Shown in pieces: positions 16,443 to 25,653 of a stretch of DNA of 50,506 nucleotides. The first letter of the stretch is position 1; the number at the start of each line of letters is the position of its first letter. A program made the position numbers and the translations under genes. The notes beneath the pieces were generated by a model. The model was not told where the DNA came from. It saw only the letters and a list, made by a program, of their open reading frames with translations, and ran no database searches. The stretch is from assembly GCA_965149945.1 (NCBI GenBank), contig CBCTTQ010000013.1, positions 1 to 50,506 of the forward strand, read 5' to 3'. Origin of the DNA: JAHZFN01 sp965149945. GTDB taxonomy: Bacteria > Bacillota > Dehalobacteriia > UBA4068 > UBA4997.

Positions 16443-16617
16443 GTTATCATCTCCGTTCTCCATAAATTCTATTGCCATTGTAATACGAAAACGTCTCAAA
16501 GTAAAGAGTTATCTCAGATTTTTCCCATTTCCTCTCTGATTGAAGCATTTTCAGGGTTTCCGTTGATTACTGCGTACCAATATCAATTCTTTTTTCCGCG
16601 GTGACACATTCTTTTTC

Positions 16618-17595
16618 CTACTTTTGATTTTTCTTTTCCCGCGAAACTGCCAATCGCAACCAAGCCAATTCCTGCAAAACAGTACGCTCTTTGCCCCGTG
16701 CATGTAACTGTGGATAAGCTTTTAACATGCGGCGAGCGCCAACTGTCCGCTTGAGTTTCTTTTCCAATTCTTCATATTGCCATTCCAATTCAGAACGTTT
16801 TTCCGCAGAACGCCTTGCCAATTCTCCTTTGACTTCCGCTCTGTGCAATCTTTTTTTTGCTTCTTTTGTTTGTCTGTCCTGTTTAGCTAAGGCGATTTTT
16901 TCATCCAAAGCTTTTTGTTTTTCCTGCAACGCTTCTTTGGTTTTTTCCTTTTGTTCATCGGCTCGTCTCCGCATTTCTTTGACACCGCGGTCAGCTCGCA
17001 ACGCTGAACCGGAGACAATTCCTGTCAGTCCGTCGCTCATCATTCGCGCGCGGCTTGCCAACCGTTCCATTTCGCCAAGGCTCTTACGTAAACCAATCAC
17101 TGAACGCAAAGTAACAGATAGATCCGCAATAAAATACAGACCCATAATCGCCAGCAAAATCAAACCGACGGTATGCGGAATAAGATTAACCAATCCCTGC
17201 AAAAGAGGTTGCAGAATCTTGATGACACCGACCACCGCGATGCCCCAAATAAAAGAAAAGCGCAGACAAATATAACCATGAAAATTGTACGGTTCCTCTC
17301 TGTAATCCCACCAGCGCAAATGAAAGGCTTCATCCAGCAACCAACCGCCCAACAATTCAATCAATGTAGTAAGAATCATTCCTCCCAGAAATAACCACAA
17401 AAGATGATCACTAACGGGCATTAACAACAGTAAAACACCTACTACCCCTACACCATAAATGGGACAAAGGGGACCGTTTAAAAACCCGCGATTAACAATT
17501 TTACCATGGGCAACAGCTTGAAAAGCCACCTCTGCACACCATCCTAAAAAGGAATACAAAAAGAAAAACCAGATTAGCTGATACCATATAAACAA
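16618..17595 (-). CDS. CmpB-like (putative ABC-transporter type IV) membrane protein with long coiled-coil tail
   Basis: A 325-residue membrane protein. Residues 1 to about 170 hold about five hydrophobic segments and the motifs FLYSFLGWCAEV, NRGFLNGPLCPIYG and WWDYREEPYNFHGYICLRFS, which define a widespread Firmicutes family annotated as putative ABC-transporter type IV/CmpB. Residues of about 195-290 are rich in Lys, Glu, Arg and Ala (KEKTKEALQEKQKALDEK) and should form a coiled coil in the cytoplasm. No ABC ATPase lies nearby, so transporter function is doubtful. The start is a TTG with AGGATGTG upstream. The real role is unknown. Confidence 0.75.
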   Translation of the reverse strand: MFIWYQLIWFFFLYSFLGWCAEVAFQAVAHGKIVNRGFLNGPLCPIYGVGVVGVLLLLMPVSDHLLWLFLGGMILTTLIELLGGWLLDEAFHLRWWDYREEPYNFHGYICLRFSFIWGIAVVGVIKILQPLLQGLVNLIPHTVGLILLAIMGLYFIADLSVTLRSVIGLRKSLGEMERLASRARMMSDGLTGIVSGSALRADRGVKEMRRRADEQKEKTKEALQEKQKALDEKIALAKQDRQTKEAKKRLHRAEVKGELARRSAEKRSELEWQYEELEKKLKRTVGARRMLKAYPQLHARGKERTVLQELAWLRLAVSREKKNQK

Positions 17596-17716
17596 TTATT
17601 TTCACATCCTATTCCTTGATTTTGCTTCCTTTTTGATCGAGTTTTTTTAATTATCATTTTCCTGCTTCTTTTTATTTTCCTGTTTGTTTGTCCGATTTCC
17701 TCTTTATTTACAAAGA

Positions 17717-17752
17717 AAAATTCTCCGCGAAACCGCACGGAGAATTTTTTTC
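17717..17752 (-). terminator. Terminator after recN
   Basis: ATTCTCCG and CGGAGAAT form the stem; both sides carry A/T runs, so it could work in either direction. It lies about 110 bp after the recN stop. Confidence 0.7.
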
Positions 17753-17857
17753 CGCATCTTGCTTTCCATTGTATTATTTAAACAGATCGAAAGAAATTGT
17801 TTTCTATATTATTATTGATTTCTTTCAAATTTCTTCTTTAAAATCAAACCGCGGCGG

Positions 17858-19546
17858 TCACAATTTCTCAACGATTTTTTGTTGTTGTCCCAAAGCAATC
17901 AACTCTTGTGCCTGCGCTTTTGTCACCGCCGTAATATTTTCTCCTGCTAACATACGGCAAATTTCTCTTGATTTTTCCGCTTCGGAGAGAATTTTTACCT
18001 GCGTAACGGTACGGTCACCCCGCTGGCCTTTCGTCACCAACAGATTATGATCTGCAAAAGCAGCAATGACCGGCGCATGAGTTACACAAATCGCCTGAGT
18101 CTCCCTGCTGATTTCCACCAATTTTTCCGCCACGCTCACCAATGCTTTGCCGCCCAAGCCGGTATCAATCTCATCAAAAATTAAAGTCGGAATTTCATCC
18201 AGCTTCGCCAAAATGACTTTGATCGACAGCATAATACGACTCATTTCCCCGCCGGAAGCAATTTTTGCTACTGGTTTCATCCCTTCACCGGGATTGGGAC
18301 GAATCATAAAAACTACTTCATCCACACCGTCGGCCTGCGGCGTCGATGGCAGTAAATCCACTCCAAACACCGCTTCGCTCATCTGCAAATAGCGCAATTG
18401 TTCTGTAATGGCCACTGCCAGACGCTTTCCTGTAGCGACGCGGCATTGATGCAAAATCTCCGCTGCTTGAGTAAAAGCCTCTTTCGCCAGAGTTTCTTTT
18501 TTCTCCCATTCTTCCAGCAACTCGGTCCGTGCTTCCCAGCGTTCTAACTCCTCTCGACAAGCGGCGCCTTTTGCCAACACACTTTCCACATCGCCACCGT
18601 ATTTTTTGGTTAAACTACGAATTTTATGAAGTCGATCTTCGATTTGTTCCAAGCGCATCGGATCATTGACAATTTGATCCCGATAACCGCGAATTTCATA
18701 AAGAATATCTTCCAATTCATAGTAAACATTGGTCAGACGATCTGCCAAAGGTTCAACAGCAGTATCCAATCCCGCCAGCGCTGTCAGTTCCTCTCTGCCG
18801 GAAGCAATAGCGGAAAGAGGAGGAAAAGGTCCGTCTTCCATTTCCGCAACAGCTTTGCGTGAATGCTCCATTAAGGATTCGGCACTGCGTAACAGATCCC
18901 GTTCCCCTTTCAGCTGTTCTTCTTCGCCTATTTTCAAATTTGCCTCTTCAATTTCCCGCAGTTGAAACAGCAAAAAATCCCGTCGTTCATCGGATTGATC
19001 AGCATCACGACGCACTGCTCGCAGTTTTGTCAAAGCTCGTTGCCACCGGTCATAACAGCGAGCAGTCTCCTCCAGCGCCCGTCGATGGATTTCATCACCA
19101 AAATCATCCAACACGCGTCGCTGATTTTCTGCTTCCAGCAGACTCATATGTTCCATCTGACCGTGAATATTGATCAGTCGGCGACTCAAATCTTTGAACA
19201 CTGTCAAAGGCACTTGGCGCAAATTAACGCGGCACACACTTTTACCGCCGCGATTCAATTGCCGAGAAAAAATCAATTCATCAGCCAGAGGCAACCCATG
19301 TTCCTCCAAATCAGCCAAAACCCGATCGGGAAAAGGCGCTGTGAAAGTTCCCTGCACGAAACAAAAATCAGCATCTTTGCGAATATAGTCTTGGCTGGCC
19401 CGCCCCCCCAAAAGGAGAGAAACCGCCCCGATCACCATAGACTTTCCCGCGCCAGTCTCACCGGAAAGCACATTCAGTCCGTCACCCCAGCGCAATGTGG
19501 TTTGTTCAATCAAAGCCAGATTTTCAACATATAATTCAGCAAACAT
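17858..19546 (-). CDS. recN: DNA repair protein RecN
   Basis: A 562-residue SMC-like ATPase that gathers at double-strand breaks and helps recombination. Walker A GETGAGKSMV lies near residue 30 in the N-terminal head; a long coiled-coil middle (about 155-370) follows; the C-terminal head has the signature IASGGEMSRIMLSIK and Walker B LIFDEIDTGLGG, then the switch ICVTHAP. The length is typical. It is the last gene of nadK-argR-recN, a conserved Firmicutes cluster, with about 40 bp between argR and recN. Confidence 0.97.
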   Translation of the reverse strand: MFAELYVENLALIEQTTLRWGDGLNVLSGETGAGKSMVIGAVSLLLGGRASQDYIRKDADFCFVQGTFTAPFPDRVLADLEEHGLPLADELIFSRQLNRGGKSVCRVNLRQVPLTVFKDLSRRLINIHGQMEHMSLLEAENQRRVLDDFGDEIHRRALEETARCYDRWQRALTKLRAVRRDADQSDERRDFLLFQLREIEEANLKIGEEEQLKGERDLLRSAESLMEHSRKAVAEMEDGPFPPLSAIASGREELTALAGLDTAVEPLADRLTNVYYELEDILYEIRGYRDQIVNDPMRLEQIEDRLHKIRSLTKKYGGDVESVLAKGAACREELERWEARTELLEEWEKKETLAKEAFTQAAEILHQCRVATGKRLAVAITEQLRYLQMSEAVFGVDLLPSTPQADGVDEVVFMIRPNPGEGMKPVAKIASGGEMSRIMLSIKVILAKLDEIPTLIFDEIDTGLGGKALVSVAEKLVEISRETQAICVTHAPVIAAFADHNLLVTKGQRGDRTVTQVKILSEAEKSREICRMLAGENITAVTKAQAQELIALGQQQKIVEKL

Positions 19547-19587
19547 ATCGTTTCCCCAAAATTTTCCTGCTTATCTCGAAAATACAC

Positions 19588-20040
19588 CTATTTCAGCAGG
19601 TTCTGCAAACGGTTGGCAATATCAGAAGCGTCATCTTTATATTTTACCATAGCAAAAACCGTGTCGTCCCCGGCAATGGTCCCGAGAATTTCAGGCCAGC
19701 CCAAACCATCTAAACAAGACGCGATACCGCTGCCGACTCCGGGCAGCGTTTTGATAATTACAAAATTTTCCGCATACAAAACTTTTGTCACATTATCCCG
19801 AAACATTCTTTTAGAACGATCAAAATTATTACCGATTACAACACCGGAGGGTAAACTGTAACGAAAAGAATTTTCTCCGGAAACAACCTTGATCAAACCC
19901 AGCTCCTTAATATCACGGGAAATGGTAGCCTGAGTTACTTGAAAGCCGTATTTTTTCAATTCATCGGTTAACTGAAACTGCGTCTCAATATTCTGATTTT
20001 CAATGATTTCTCTGATCACTTTATGTCTTCTTGCTTTCAT
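19588..20040 (-). CDS. argR: Arginine repressor ArgR/AhrC
   Basis: A 150-residue regulator that binds arginine as a hexamer and represses arginine synthesis genes or activates catabolism. The N-terminal winged helix has QLTDELKKYGFQVTQATISRDIKELGL with the SR motif of the family; the C-terminal core has GVGSGIASCLDGLGWPEILGTIAGDDTVFAM with the arginine-contacting GTIAGDDT. ATG 20040 is preceded by a perfect GAGGAGG; the longer frame from 20076 would read through a tandem repeat. It lies between nadK and recN. Confidence 0.96.
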   Translation of the reverse strand: MKARRHKVIREIIENQNIETQFQLTDELKKYGFQVTQATISRDIKELGLIKVVSGENSFRYSLPSGVVIGNNFDRSKRMFRDNVTKVLYAENFVIIKTLPGVGSGIASCLDGLGWPEILGTIAGDDTVFAMVKYKDDASDIANRLQNLLK

Positions 20041-20052
20041 AAAAACCTCCTC

Positions 20053-20088
20053 AAACATCTGTTTCTCTTTAAACATCTGTTTCTCTTT
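20053..20088 (-). repeat. 18-bp tandem repeat upstream of argR
   Basis: AAACATCTGTTTCTCTTT occurs twice head to tail with no mismatch and no gap, between the nadK stop and the argR ribosome-binding site. It may be a simple replication-slippage duplication. Confidence 0.9.
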
Positions 20089-20095
20089 GATAGGA

Positions 20096-20977
20096 TTAAT
20101 GACTGCCTAATTTTTTATGCAGATTATCTAAAAAAGTGGATTCCTCAATCCAAATAAATCGCGATTTACATTGGCATTTGGTAATCATCACACAATCCAT
20201 CGGTTCCAGTTGTTCACTGCGCTGACCGTCAAAGGTAATCTTTGCACAGGCGTTTTTTACTCCAAAAGTCACAGAAACCCGACTGTTGCTGTCCGTAATC
20301 ATAGGTCTGGCGTATAAATTATGGGCACAGATGGGTGTAATGATGATATTTTCCGCGTTGGGCAACAAAATCGGCCCGCCCGCCGAAAGAGAATAGGCCG
20401 TAGAACCGGTGGGCGTCGCCAAAATCAACCCATCTCCCACATAACTCATGGCATGGTGACCGTCCACAGAAAGCACAGCTTCAATAGTACGGGAAACATC
20501 GTTGCAAATCACCACATCATTTTGTGCTGAACCGGAAATCACTACTTTTCCTTCTCGCAACACTTCGGCATAGAGCAACATTCTTTCTTCGATCATATAA
20601 TTACCGGCGACAAATTTTTCCAGTTTTTCATGGAGGTTTTCCTTTTCCACCGCAGTTAAAAAACCTAATTGTCCCAGATTAATGCCAAAAAGGGGAATTT
20701 CAAATTCGGCCAAAATTCTGGCGGCATGGATAATAGTGCCATCTCCACCCAAAACAATGGCGAAATCCGGTTTCCCCAACCATCCCTTTTTATGAAGATC
20801 CTTCACCATAATGCTAAGATCTTTGGCCGCATATCCCAGTTCATATCCGATTTCCTCACTGGGGAATACCATATCAATATGATTGGTCGTCAAATATTCA
20901 ATCACCTGCCTGGCATAGCTGACGCTTTCCGCTTTTCGATAATTGATGATCAGCATCGCGCTTTTCAGTTTCGGCAT
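20096..20977 (-). CDS. nadK: NAD kinase
   Basis: A 293-residue cytosolic kinase that makes NADP from NAD and ATP. The GGDGT motif is in FAIVLGGDGTIIHAAR, followed by FGINLGQLGFLTAVE; NDVV and the glycine-rich TPTGSTAYSLSAGGPI make the NAD site. ATG 20977 follows GGGGAGGAATACA; a longer frame begins at 20992. It heads the nadK-argR-recN group. A 180-bp spacer with two palindromes separates it from tlyA upstream. Confidence 0.96.
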   Translation of the reverse strand: MPKLKSAMLIINYRKAESVSYARQVIEYLTTNHIDMVFPSEEIGYELGYAAKDLSIMVKDLHKKGWLGKPDFAIVLGGDGTIIHAARILAEFEIPLFGINLGQLGFLTAVEKENLHEKLEKFVAGNYMIEERMLLYAEVLREGKVVISGSAQNDVVICNDVSRTIEAVLSVDGHHAMSYVGDGLILATPTGSTAYSLSAGGPILLPNAENIIITPICAHNLYARPMITDSNSRVSVTFGVKNACAKITFDGQRSEQLEPMDCVMITKCQCKSRFIWIEESTFLDNLHKKLGSH

Positions 20978-21033
20978 TGTATTCCTCCCCATTTTTCAAA
21001 ACACAACAATTCACAACTATTCATATTATTATG

Positions 21034-21054
21034 ATATTCATTTTTTATGAATAT
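21034..21054. promoter_or_regulatory. Palindrome upstream of nadK-argR, possible ArgR box
   Basis: ATATTCAT-N5-ATGAATAT is a perfect 8-bp-arm palindrome, 57 bp upstream of the nadK start. ATTCAT/ATGAAT half-sites resemble ARG boxes bound by ArgR, and argR is the second gene of the unit. Autoregulation is inference. Confidence 0.35.
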
Positions 21055-21079
21055 GTCAAGAGATTTCTAGAATAAAATT

Positions 21080-21122
21080 GGAGAATATACAGTATTTTAT
21101 GCAAAAACACAGTATATTCTCC
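21080..21122 (-). terminator. Hairpin after tlyA
   Basis: GGAGAATATAC and GTATATTCTCC pair perfectly over 11 bp around a 21-nt loop, about 40 bp past the tlyA stop; an AATTTTATT stretch follows on the minus strand. Probably the end of the rbgA-to-tlyA transcript, although the long loop is unusual. Confidence 0.5.
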
Positions 21123-21164
21123 CTTGTGGTTTCAATGAATATTCACTTTATATTCACACGTCAT

Positions 21165-21971
21165 TCACTTTGTCAAATCCTCCGCCGCTCGCCGTGTTAA
21201 CAAAGAAATATCCTCTTCGGAAATAGACAGATCGGGGCCATTTTTTTTCAACCAAAGCAAATATTCGATGTTTCCTTCCGGACCTTTGATGGGAGAATAA
21301 TCCAATCCGACAACACCAAAGCCCAAAGAACGAGCGCAGGCAATCACTTTTTGGATAACTTCCTCGTGAACAAGAGGATCTCGCACAACGCCTTTTTTCC
21401 CTACTTTTTCTTTGCCTGCTTCAAATTGCGGTTTAATCAAAGCGACCAGATGCCCTTCCTGTTTTAACAAGGGAAACAAAGCCGGCAACAACAGCGTCAG
21501 CGAAATAAAAGAAGCATCAATGGTGATCAAATCCAGCGGTTCGGGAATTTCGTTTCTTGATAGGTGACGCGCGTTGGTTTTTTCCAAAACCACTACCCGT
21601 TCATCAGTACGCAGACTCCATGCCAACTGCCCGTAACCTACATCCACAGCATAGACCTTGGCAACGCCGTTTTGTAACGCGCAATCGGTAAAACCGCCCG
21701 TAGAAGCGCCGATATCCGCCATCACCGCTCCCGCCAAAGGCAAATCAAAAACTTGAACGGCTTTTTCCAATTTATAACCGCCGCGGCTGACATAAGGAAG
21801 ATCCTTTCCGGTCACAGTAATTTCCACATCCGGGGCAACTTGCGTACCCGCCTTATCCACCTTATTATGATTGACCAGAATCCGTCCCGCCATAATTGCC
21901 GCCTTTGCTTTTTCTCGGCTGGGATACAGTCCCCGATTTACCAATAAAACATCCAAACGGCATTTCGTCAT
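21165..21971 (-). CDS. tlyA: TlyA-family rRNA 2'-O-methyltransferase (YqxC-type)
   Basis: A 268-residue protein with an N-terminal S4 RNA-binding domain (RLDVLLVNRGLYPSREKAK) and an FtsJ-like methyltransferase domain with SAM loop DIGASTGGFTDCAL. K-D-K-E-like residues are spread as in the family (KTNARHL, IDASFISL, KPQFE). In mycobacteria TlyA methylates 16S and 23S rRNA; in Firmicutes the homologue sits after dxs, as here. The ATG 21971 overlaps the dxs stop by 4 bp, so translation is coupled. Some homologues are called haemolysins, which is probably misleading. Confidence 0.93.
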   Translation of the reverse strand: MTKCRLDVLLVNRGLYPSREKAKAAIMAGRILVNHNKVDKAGTQVAPDVEITVTGKDLPYVSRGGYKLEKAVQVFDLPLAGAVMADIGASTGGFTDCALQNGVAKVYAVDVGYGQLAWSLRTDERVVVLEKTNARHLSRNEIPEPLDLITIDASFISLTLLLPALFPLLKQEGHLVALIKPQFEAGKEKVGKKGVVRDPLVHEEVIQKVIACARSLGFGVVGLDYSPIKGPEGNIEYLLWLKKNGPDLSISEEDISLLTRRAAEDLTK

Positions 21972-23836
21972 GAAAACCACCTGCTTAATATAGAATCCTT
22001 GATTTTCTCTTCGGACAATCCATAATGCGCAAAAAGTTCTTTGGGTTTGCCCTGAGGAATAAACTGATCGGGAAAAGCAAACAATGCCACCTCCGGTGCC
22101 AGATTCTGTTCCCGCAGCACTTCCAAAACACCGTACCCGACACCGCCTGTGACAACACCATCTTCCAACACGGCAATTCTTTTATATTGCTTAGCAAAAT
22201 CCACAATCAATGCTTGATCCAGGGGTTTCACAAAACGTAGATCCGCTACTGCCGCCTGTACACCCGCCGCGGCCAATCCGTCGGCAATCGCTAACGCTCT
22301 TTTCACCATGTCTCCCACCGCCAGCAAGCCGATTTCCGCCTCTTCTGTTTTTCGCAATATCTGTCCTTTGCCGTAAACCAATGGTTCATGAGCTTCCTTG
22401 AAAAGGGGAGCGCCGCCCCGTGGATAACGCAAGGCTACCGGTTCTTGTAAACCAAGGGCAAAATCCAGCATATCCATCAATTCCTGTCCGTCTCGCGGCG
22501 CCATGATATTCATATTAGGTAATGTTCGCAAAAGCGCCATATCAAACAAGCCCTGATGAGTTTCACCGTCATCACCGACAATTCCCGCCCGGTCGATGGC
22601 CAGCACCACCGGTAGATTCGGCAGACAGATATCATGAAAAATCTGATCAAAACCACGTTGCATAAAAGTAGAATATAGCGCCAGCACCGGCTTCATTCCG
22701 CCCGCCGCCAACGCGCCGGCAAAAGTCACAGCATGTCCTTCCGCAATACCGACATCATAAAACCGCTCGGGATAAGCGAGAGCGAATTTTTTCATTCCCG
22801 TACCATCGGGCATAGCGGCAGTGATACCCACCAGTTCCGGATATTTTTCCGCTTGGCGCAGCAAAGCATCCGTAAAATAAGCCGTGAAGGGCTTCTCTTT
22901 AGAAGGTTTCACCGCTCCGGTTAAGATATCAAAGGGTTTGGTACCGTGGAAAGCGGTGGGATTGTTTTCTGCCGGCTGAAATCCTTTGCCTTTTTTGGTG
23001 ATAATATGAATCAAAGTTGGTTTGTTGATATCGGCCGCCCGTCTTAAAACATCCAGCAATTCTCCAATATCATGACCATCCACAGGACCGAGATAAACAA
23101 ACCCCATCTCCTCAAAAAGGATCCCCTGCACCAGAAAATACTTCAAACTGTTGCGCAGGTGTTCCAAATGCAAATAGATTTCCTTCCCGTAGCGTTTATT
23201 TTTTAACAGTTCATGAGTAATCTTCTGTTTCAGTTTTTGATAGCGTTTGTTAGAGCGCATCCTGGTCAAATATTTGCTCATGGAACCCACATTGAGGGAA
23301 ATGCTCATCTCATTATCATTCAAAATCACCGTTAACGGGGTGCGCAAATCACCGGCATGGTTCAAAGCCTCATAGGCCATACCGCCGGTCAAAGCGCCGT
23401 CTCCGATCACCGCTACCACTCGTTTTTCCTCATGGCGCAGCTTGGCGGCTTGCGACAACCCTGTCGCCACGGAAATAGAAGTACTGCTATGCCCTGCCAC
23501 AAAGGCGTCATAAGGACTCTCATACGGTTTCGGGAAACCGCTCAAACCGCCGAATTGACGCAGCGTCAGAAACTCTTCTTTCCGCCCCGAAAGAATTTTA
23601 TGGGCATAACATTGGTGTCCCACATCCCAAACAATCTGGTCATGGGGCAAATTCAAGGCGCGGTGTAAGGCAATGGTCAGTTCCACCACACCTAAACTGG
23701 GCGCCAAATGCCCTCCATTTTTGCTGACAACCTCAATGATGTAGCGGCGCAGTTCCGCCGCCAGTTGATTCATTTCTTCAAGAGAAAGGCCTGACAAATC
23801 CTTTGTTTGACAGACCCGATCTAATAAATTACTCAT
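21968..23836 (-). CDS. dxs: 1-deoxy-D-xylulose-5-phosphate synthase
   Basis: A thiamine-diphosphate enzyme of about 622 residues that condenses pyruvate and glyceraldehyde 3-phosphate, the first step of the MEP isoprenoid pathway. The motifs are HSSTSISVATGLSQA, VVAVIGDGALTGGMAYEALNHAG (cofactor loop), GPVDGHD, and in the transketolase domain GDDGETHQGLFDMALL. MSNLLDRV at 23836 matches the usual family start; the open frame reaches a TTG at 23869. It follows oapA and precedes tlyA, the normal order around OLE RNA loci. Confidence 0.96.
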   Translation of the reverse strand: MSNLLDRVCQTKDLSGLSLEEMNQLAAELRRYIIEVVSKNGGHLAPSLGVVELTIALHRALNLPHDQIVWDVGHQCYAHKILSGRKEEFLTLRQFGGLSGFPKPYESPYDAFVAGHSSTSISVATGLSQAAKLRHEEKRVVAVIGDGALTGGMAYEALNHAGDLRTPLTVILNDNEMSISLNVGSMSKYLTRMRSNKRYQKLKQKITHELLKNKRYGKEIYLHLEHLRNSLKYFLVQGILFEEMGFVYLGPVDGHDIGELLDVLRRAADINKPTLIHIITKKGKGFQPAENNPTAFHGTKPFDILTGAVKPSKEKPFTAYFTDALLRQAEKYPELVGITAAMPDGTGMKKFALAYPERFYDVGIAEGHAVTFAGALAAGGMKPVLALYSTFMQRGFDQIFHDICLPNLPVVLAIDRAGIVGDDGETHQGLFDMALLRTLPNMNIMAPRDGQELMDMLDFALGLQEPVALRYPRGGAPLFKEAHEPLVYGKGQILRKTEEAEIGLLAVGDMVKRALAIADGLAAAGVQAAVADLRFVKPLDQALIVDFAKQYKRIAVLEDGVVTGGVGYGVLEVLREQNLAPEVALFAFPDQFIPQGKPKELFAHYGLSEEKIKDSILSRWFS

Positions 23837-23875
23837 TTCCATAACCCGATTTCCGATAATATTGCTCAAAAAATG

Positions 23876-24460
23876 TTATTTGGGGATACTGCCCCGCCGT
23901 TGAAACCACGAACGAAAGTCCAGCATTCGCCCAACTAAACCGATGATCAAATCGGCATTACGAATAGCAAAATTTTTGCCCAGCGCCTTGCCGCCTACCG
24001 TCAGGGCAGCGATAATGCCGGTCATGGCAACAGAAGCCAGCATAATGCTCTCCTCCCCGGAAGAGACAATGATATAGACCAGCGCGGTCCCAATGCCACC
24101 ACTGACTGTCCCGCAAATATCCCCAACTACGTCGTTGCAAATATTGGCTACACGGTCCGCGTTGCCGATTAATTTCAAAGACTGTTTGGCGCCTGGCAAC
24201 TTACGACTGGCTTTGGCGCGAAAAGTAACAGGATTGGCCACAGCGATGGCCGTGCCAACCACATCGAACAAAATCCCCACCAAAATCACCAAAGACAAAA
24301 GCACGAAGGCAATGATTAGGGATTCAATCGTTTCAAAAATCAACTGAGAAATCAAATAAATTGCTGAAGCTGAAATCAATGTAAACAAAAAAATGATCAT
24401 TACATAATGCTTGTGTTTCAGTTTTCGGTCACTTTTCAGACTTCCCGTATTCTTGCTCAT
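23876..24460 (-). CDS. oapA: OLE-associated membrane protein OapA (DUF21/CorB-like)
   Basis: A 194-residue integral membrane protein with a basic N-terminus and about four hydrophobic segments (IIFLFTLISASAIYLIS; LIIAFVLLSLVILVGILFDVV; TALVYIIVSSG; SIMLASVAMTGIIAALTV). The loop FRAKASRKLPGAKQSLKLIGNADRVANICNDVVGDICG is the signature of small CorB/CNNM-like proteins coded next to OLE RNA. In Halalkalibacterium halodurans OapA holds the OLE ribonucleoprotein at the membrane and is linked to magnesium and stress tolerance. Here it directly follows the 593-nt RNA and precedes dxs by a few bases. Identification rests on motif memory and on this exact arrangement. Confidence 0.8.
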   Translation of the reverse strand: MSKNTGSLKSDRKLKHKHYVMIIFLFTLISASAIYLISQLIFETIESLIIAFVLLSLVILVGILFDVVGTAIAVANPVTFRAKASRKLPGAKQSLKLIGNADRVANICNDVVGDICGTVSGGIGTALVYIIVSSGEESIMLASVAMTGIIAALTVGGKALGKNFAIRNADLIIGLVGRMLDFRSWFQRRGSIPK

Positions 24461-24533
24461 TTTCTTTTCAAATTCTCCTTCATCCGTTTCTCGTCATGTA
24501 TATAAAGCAACGGATTTCTTTATAATAAAAAAT

Positions 24534-25126
24534 GTTAATCTGTGAACTATCTCCAGGTAAACTTTATGACTTAGGTTTGGCAGGATTTCCCGCTGGCTCA
24601 CCTTTCGTCGCCGAAAAGGTGGTTCCCGCTTACGAACCAGCCTGTGGTGTTTCCGACCACAGCGCCAAATCGCCACTTAGATCATACTTTAATCCCTGAA
24701 GACAATGTCAGTCTAGAAGTTTTCCTCCACAACGATACCCTGTTCATAGCCTCTTTTGCAGATATGGTTTCACCCAAGGTTGCACCATTGGTCCGGTCGA
24801 GACCGCATAGTGTCCTTAGCGGAATCCACCACCGCCACTCAAGGCAGGCTACACTGTACCCAACTTGGCGCCGAATACAGGTTCTATCCCAAGCCATAGT
24901 TATCATACCCGACCGAGGTATCTCCCCACGCACTTGGGTCTCCACGGAAATTGGGTCGGTTGCCTCATGCCGTTGAGGTCGCCCAAGAACCTTAACTCCC
25001 ACTATCAACCCCCGACTGGGCGTCGGAAGCCAACACCAGGAACTTCATCGATGTGCCCTTTAACGGATTTTTAGGCCCGTCCTCCGAGCAGGAATCGTTG
25101 ACTAGAATACTGCGTCACAGATTAAC
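24534..25126 (-). ncRNA. OLE RNA (ornate, large, extremophilic)
   Basis: A 593-nt stretch without a credible gene. Its two ends are perfectly complementary over 12 nt (24534-24545 GTTAATCTGTGA; 25115-25126 TCACAGATTAAC), which closes the whole region into one folded domain. It is richer in G and C than typical spacers here and contains many local hairpins, for example CTGTGG...CCACAG near 24640. The size matches OLE RNAs (about 600 nt), the next gene is their membrane partner OapA, and dxs, tlyA, nadK, argR and recN follow, which is the known OLE neighbourhood. Family knowledge: OLE forms an abundant RNP at the membrane that helps with cold, alcohol and metal-ion stress. It is transcribed within the rbgA-to-tlyA operon. 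Confidence 0.85.
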
Positions 25127-25242
25127 AAACTTTGTGTTCCTCCTTTAATTAGGAACGATGTATTTCTACACCGCCATTATTATTTTATTTATAAAAGATG
25201 AACTCAATATTAAATGTTCTTGAAGAATGGGTATTTTCCCTA

Positions 25243-25608
25243 TCAATCCAAATAATCTTCGATGATACTGATTTGCGGACGGCCCTCTCCTTCCGGCAGA
25301 TCGATGAGGATCAACAGGAAACTGCACGGTGTATCCAGATGGCCATGTTTGGAAAGCCATGCCAACACAGCGCCTTTCAGACGCTTTTTTTTCGTAGGGG
25401 TAACGGATTCCACCGGTTTGACAAAACTGCCCGTTTTGCGGGCTTTGACCTCAACAAAATAGGTTATTCCTTTTTTGCGGGCAATGATATCGATTTCACC
25501 GCCGCCGCCGCGAAAATTGCGAAACAAAATTTCATAACCCGTGGCTTTCAGATAATCAGCGGCGATTTGCTCACCCAACCGTCCTTGTTCATAACTGTAT
25601 TTTCCCAC
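25243..25608 (-). CDS. yraN: YraN-family (UPF0102) endonuclease-like protein
   Basis: A 121-residue protein with the restriction-endonuclease-like core: GRLGEQIAADYLKATGYEIL, then GGGEIDIIARK and FVEVKAR, giving the E-x(n)-EID-VEVK metal site. Its role is not firmly known; a part in DNA recombination or repair is assumed for the family. GTG 25608 has AGGTG 5 nt upstream and gives the normal length; the ATG 25620 start would lack a site. It lies between rnhB and the OLE RNA, and the yraN/rnhB pairing is common. Confidence 0.9.
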   Translation of the reverse strand: MGKYSYEQGRLGEQIAADYLKATGYEILFRNFRGGGGEIDIIARKKGITYFVEVKARKTGSFVKPVESVTPTKKKRLKGAVLAWLSKHGHLDTPCSFLLILIDLPEGEGRPQISIIEDYLD

Positions 25609-25653
25609 AATACACCTCATTGCTTCTATACTGATCTCGACAAATTTTATCGC

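Noticed and set aside
24682..25008. Frames of about 110 codons on both strands within 24644-25074
   Set aside because: They lie inside the OLE RNA, have no family likeness and no ribosome-binding sites; their length reflects few A/T-rich stops in structured RNA.
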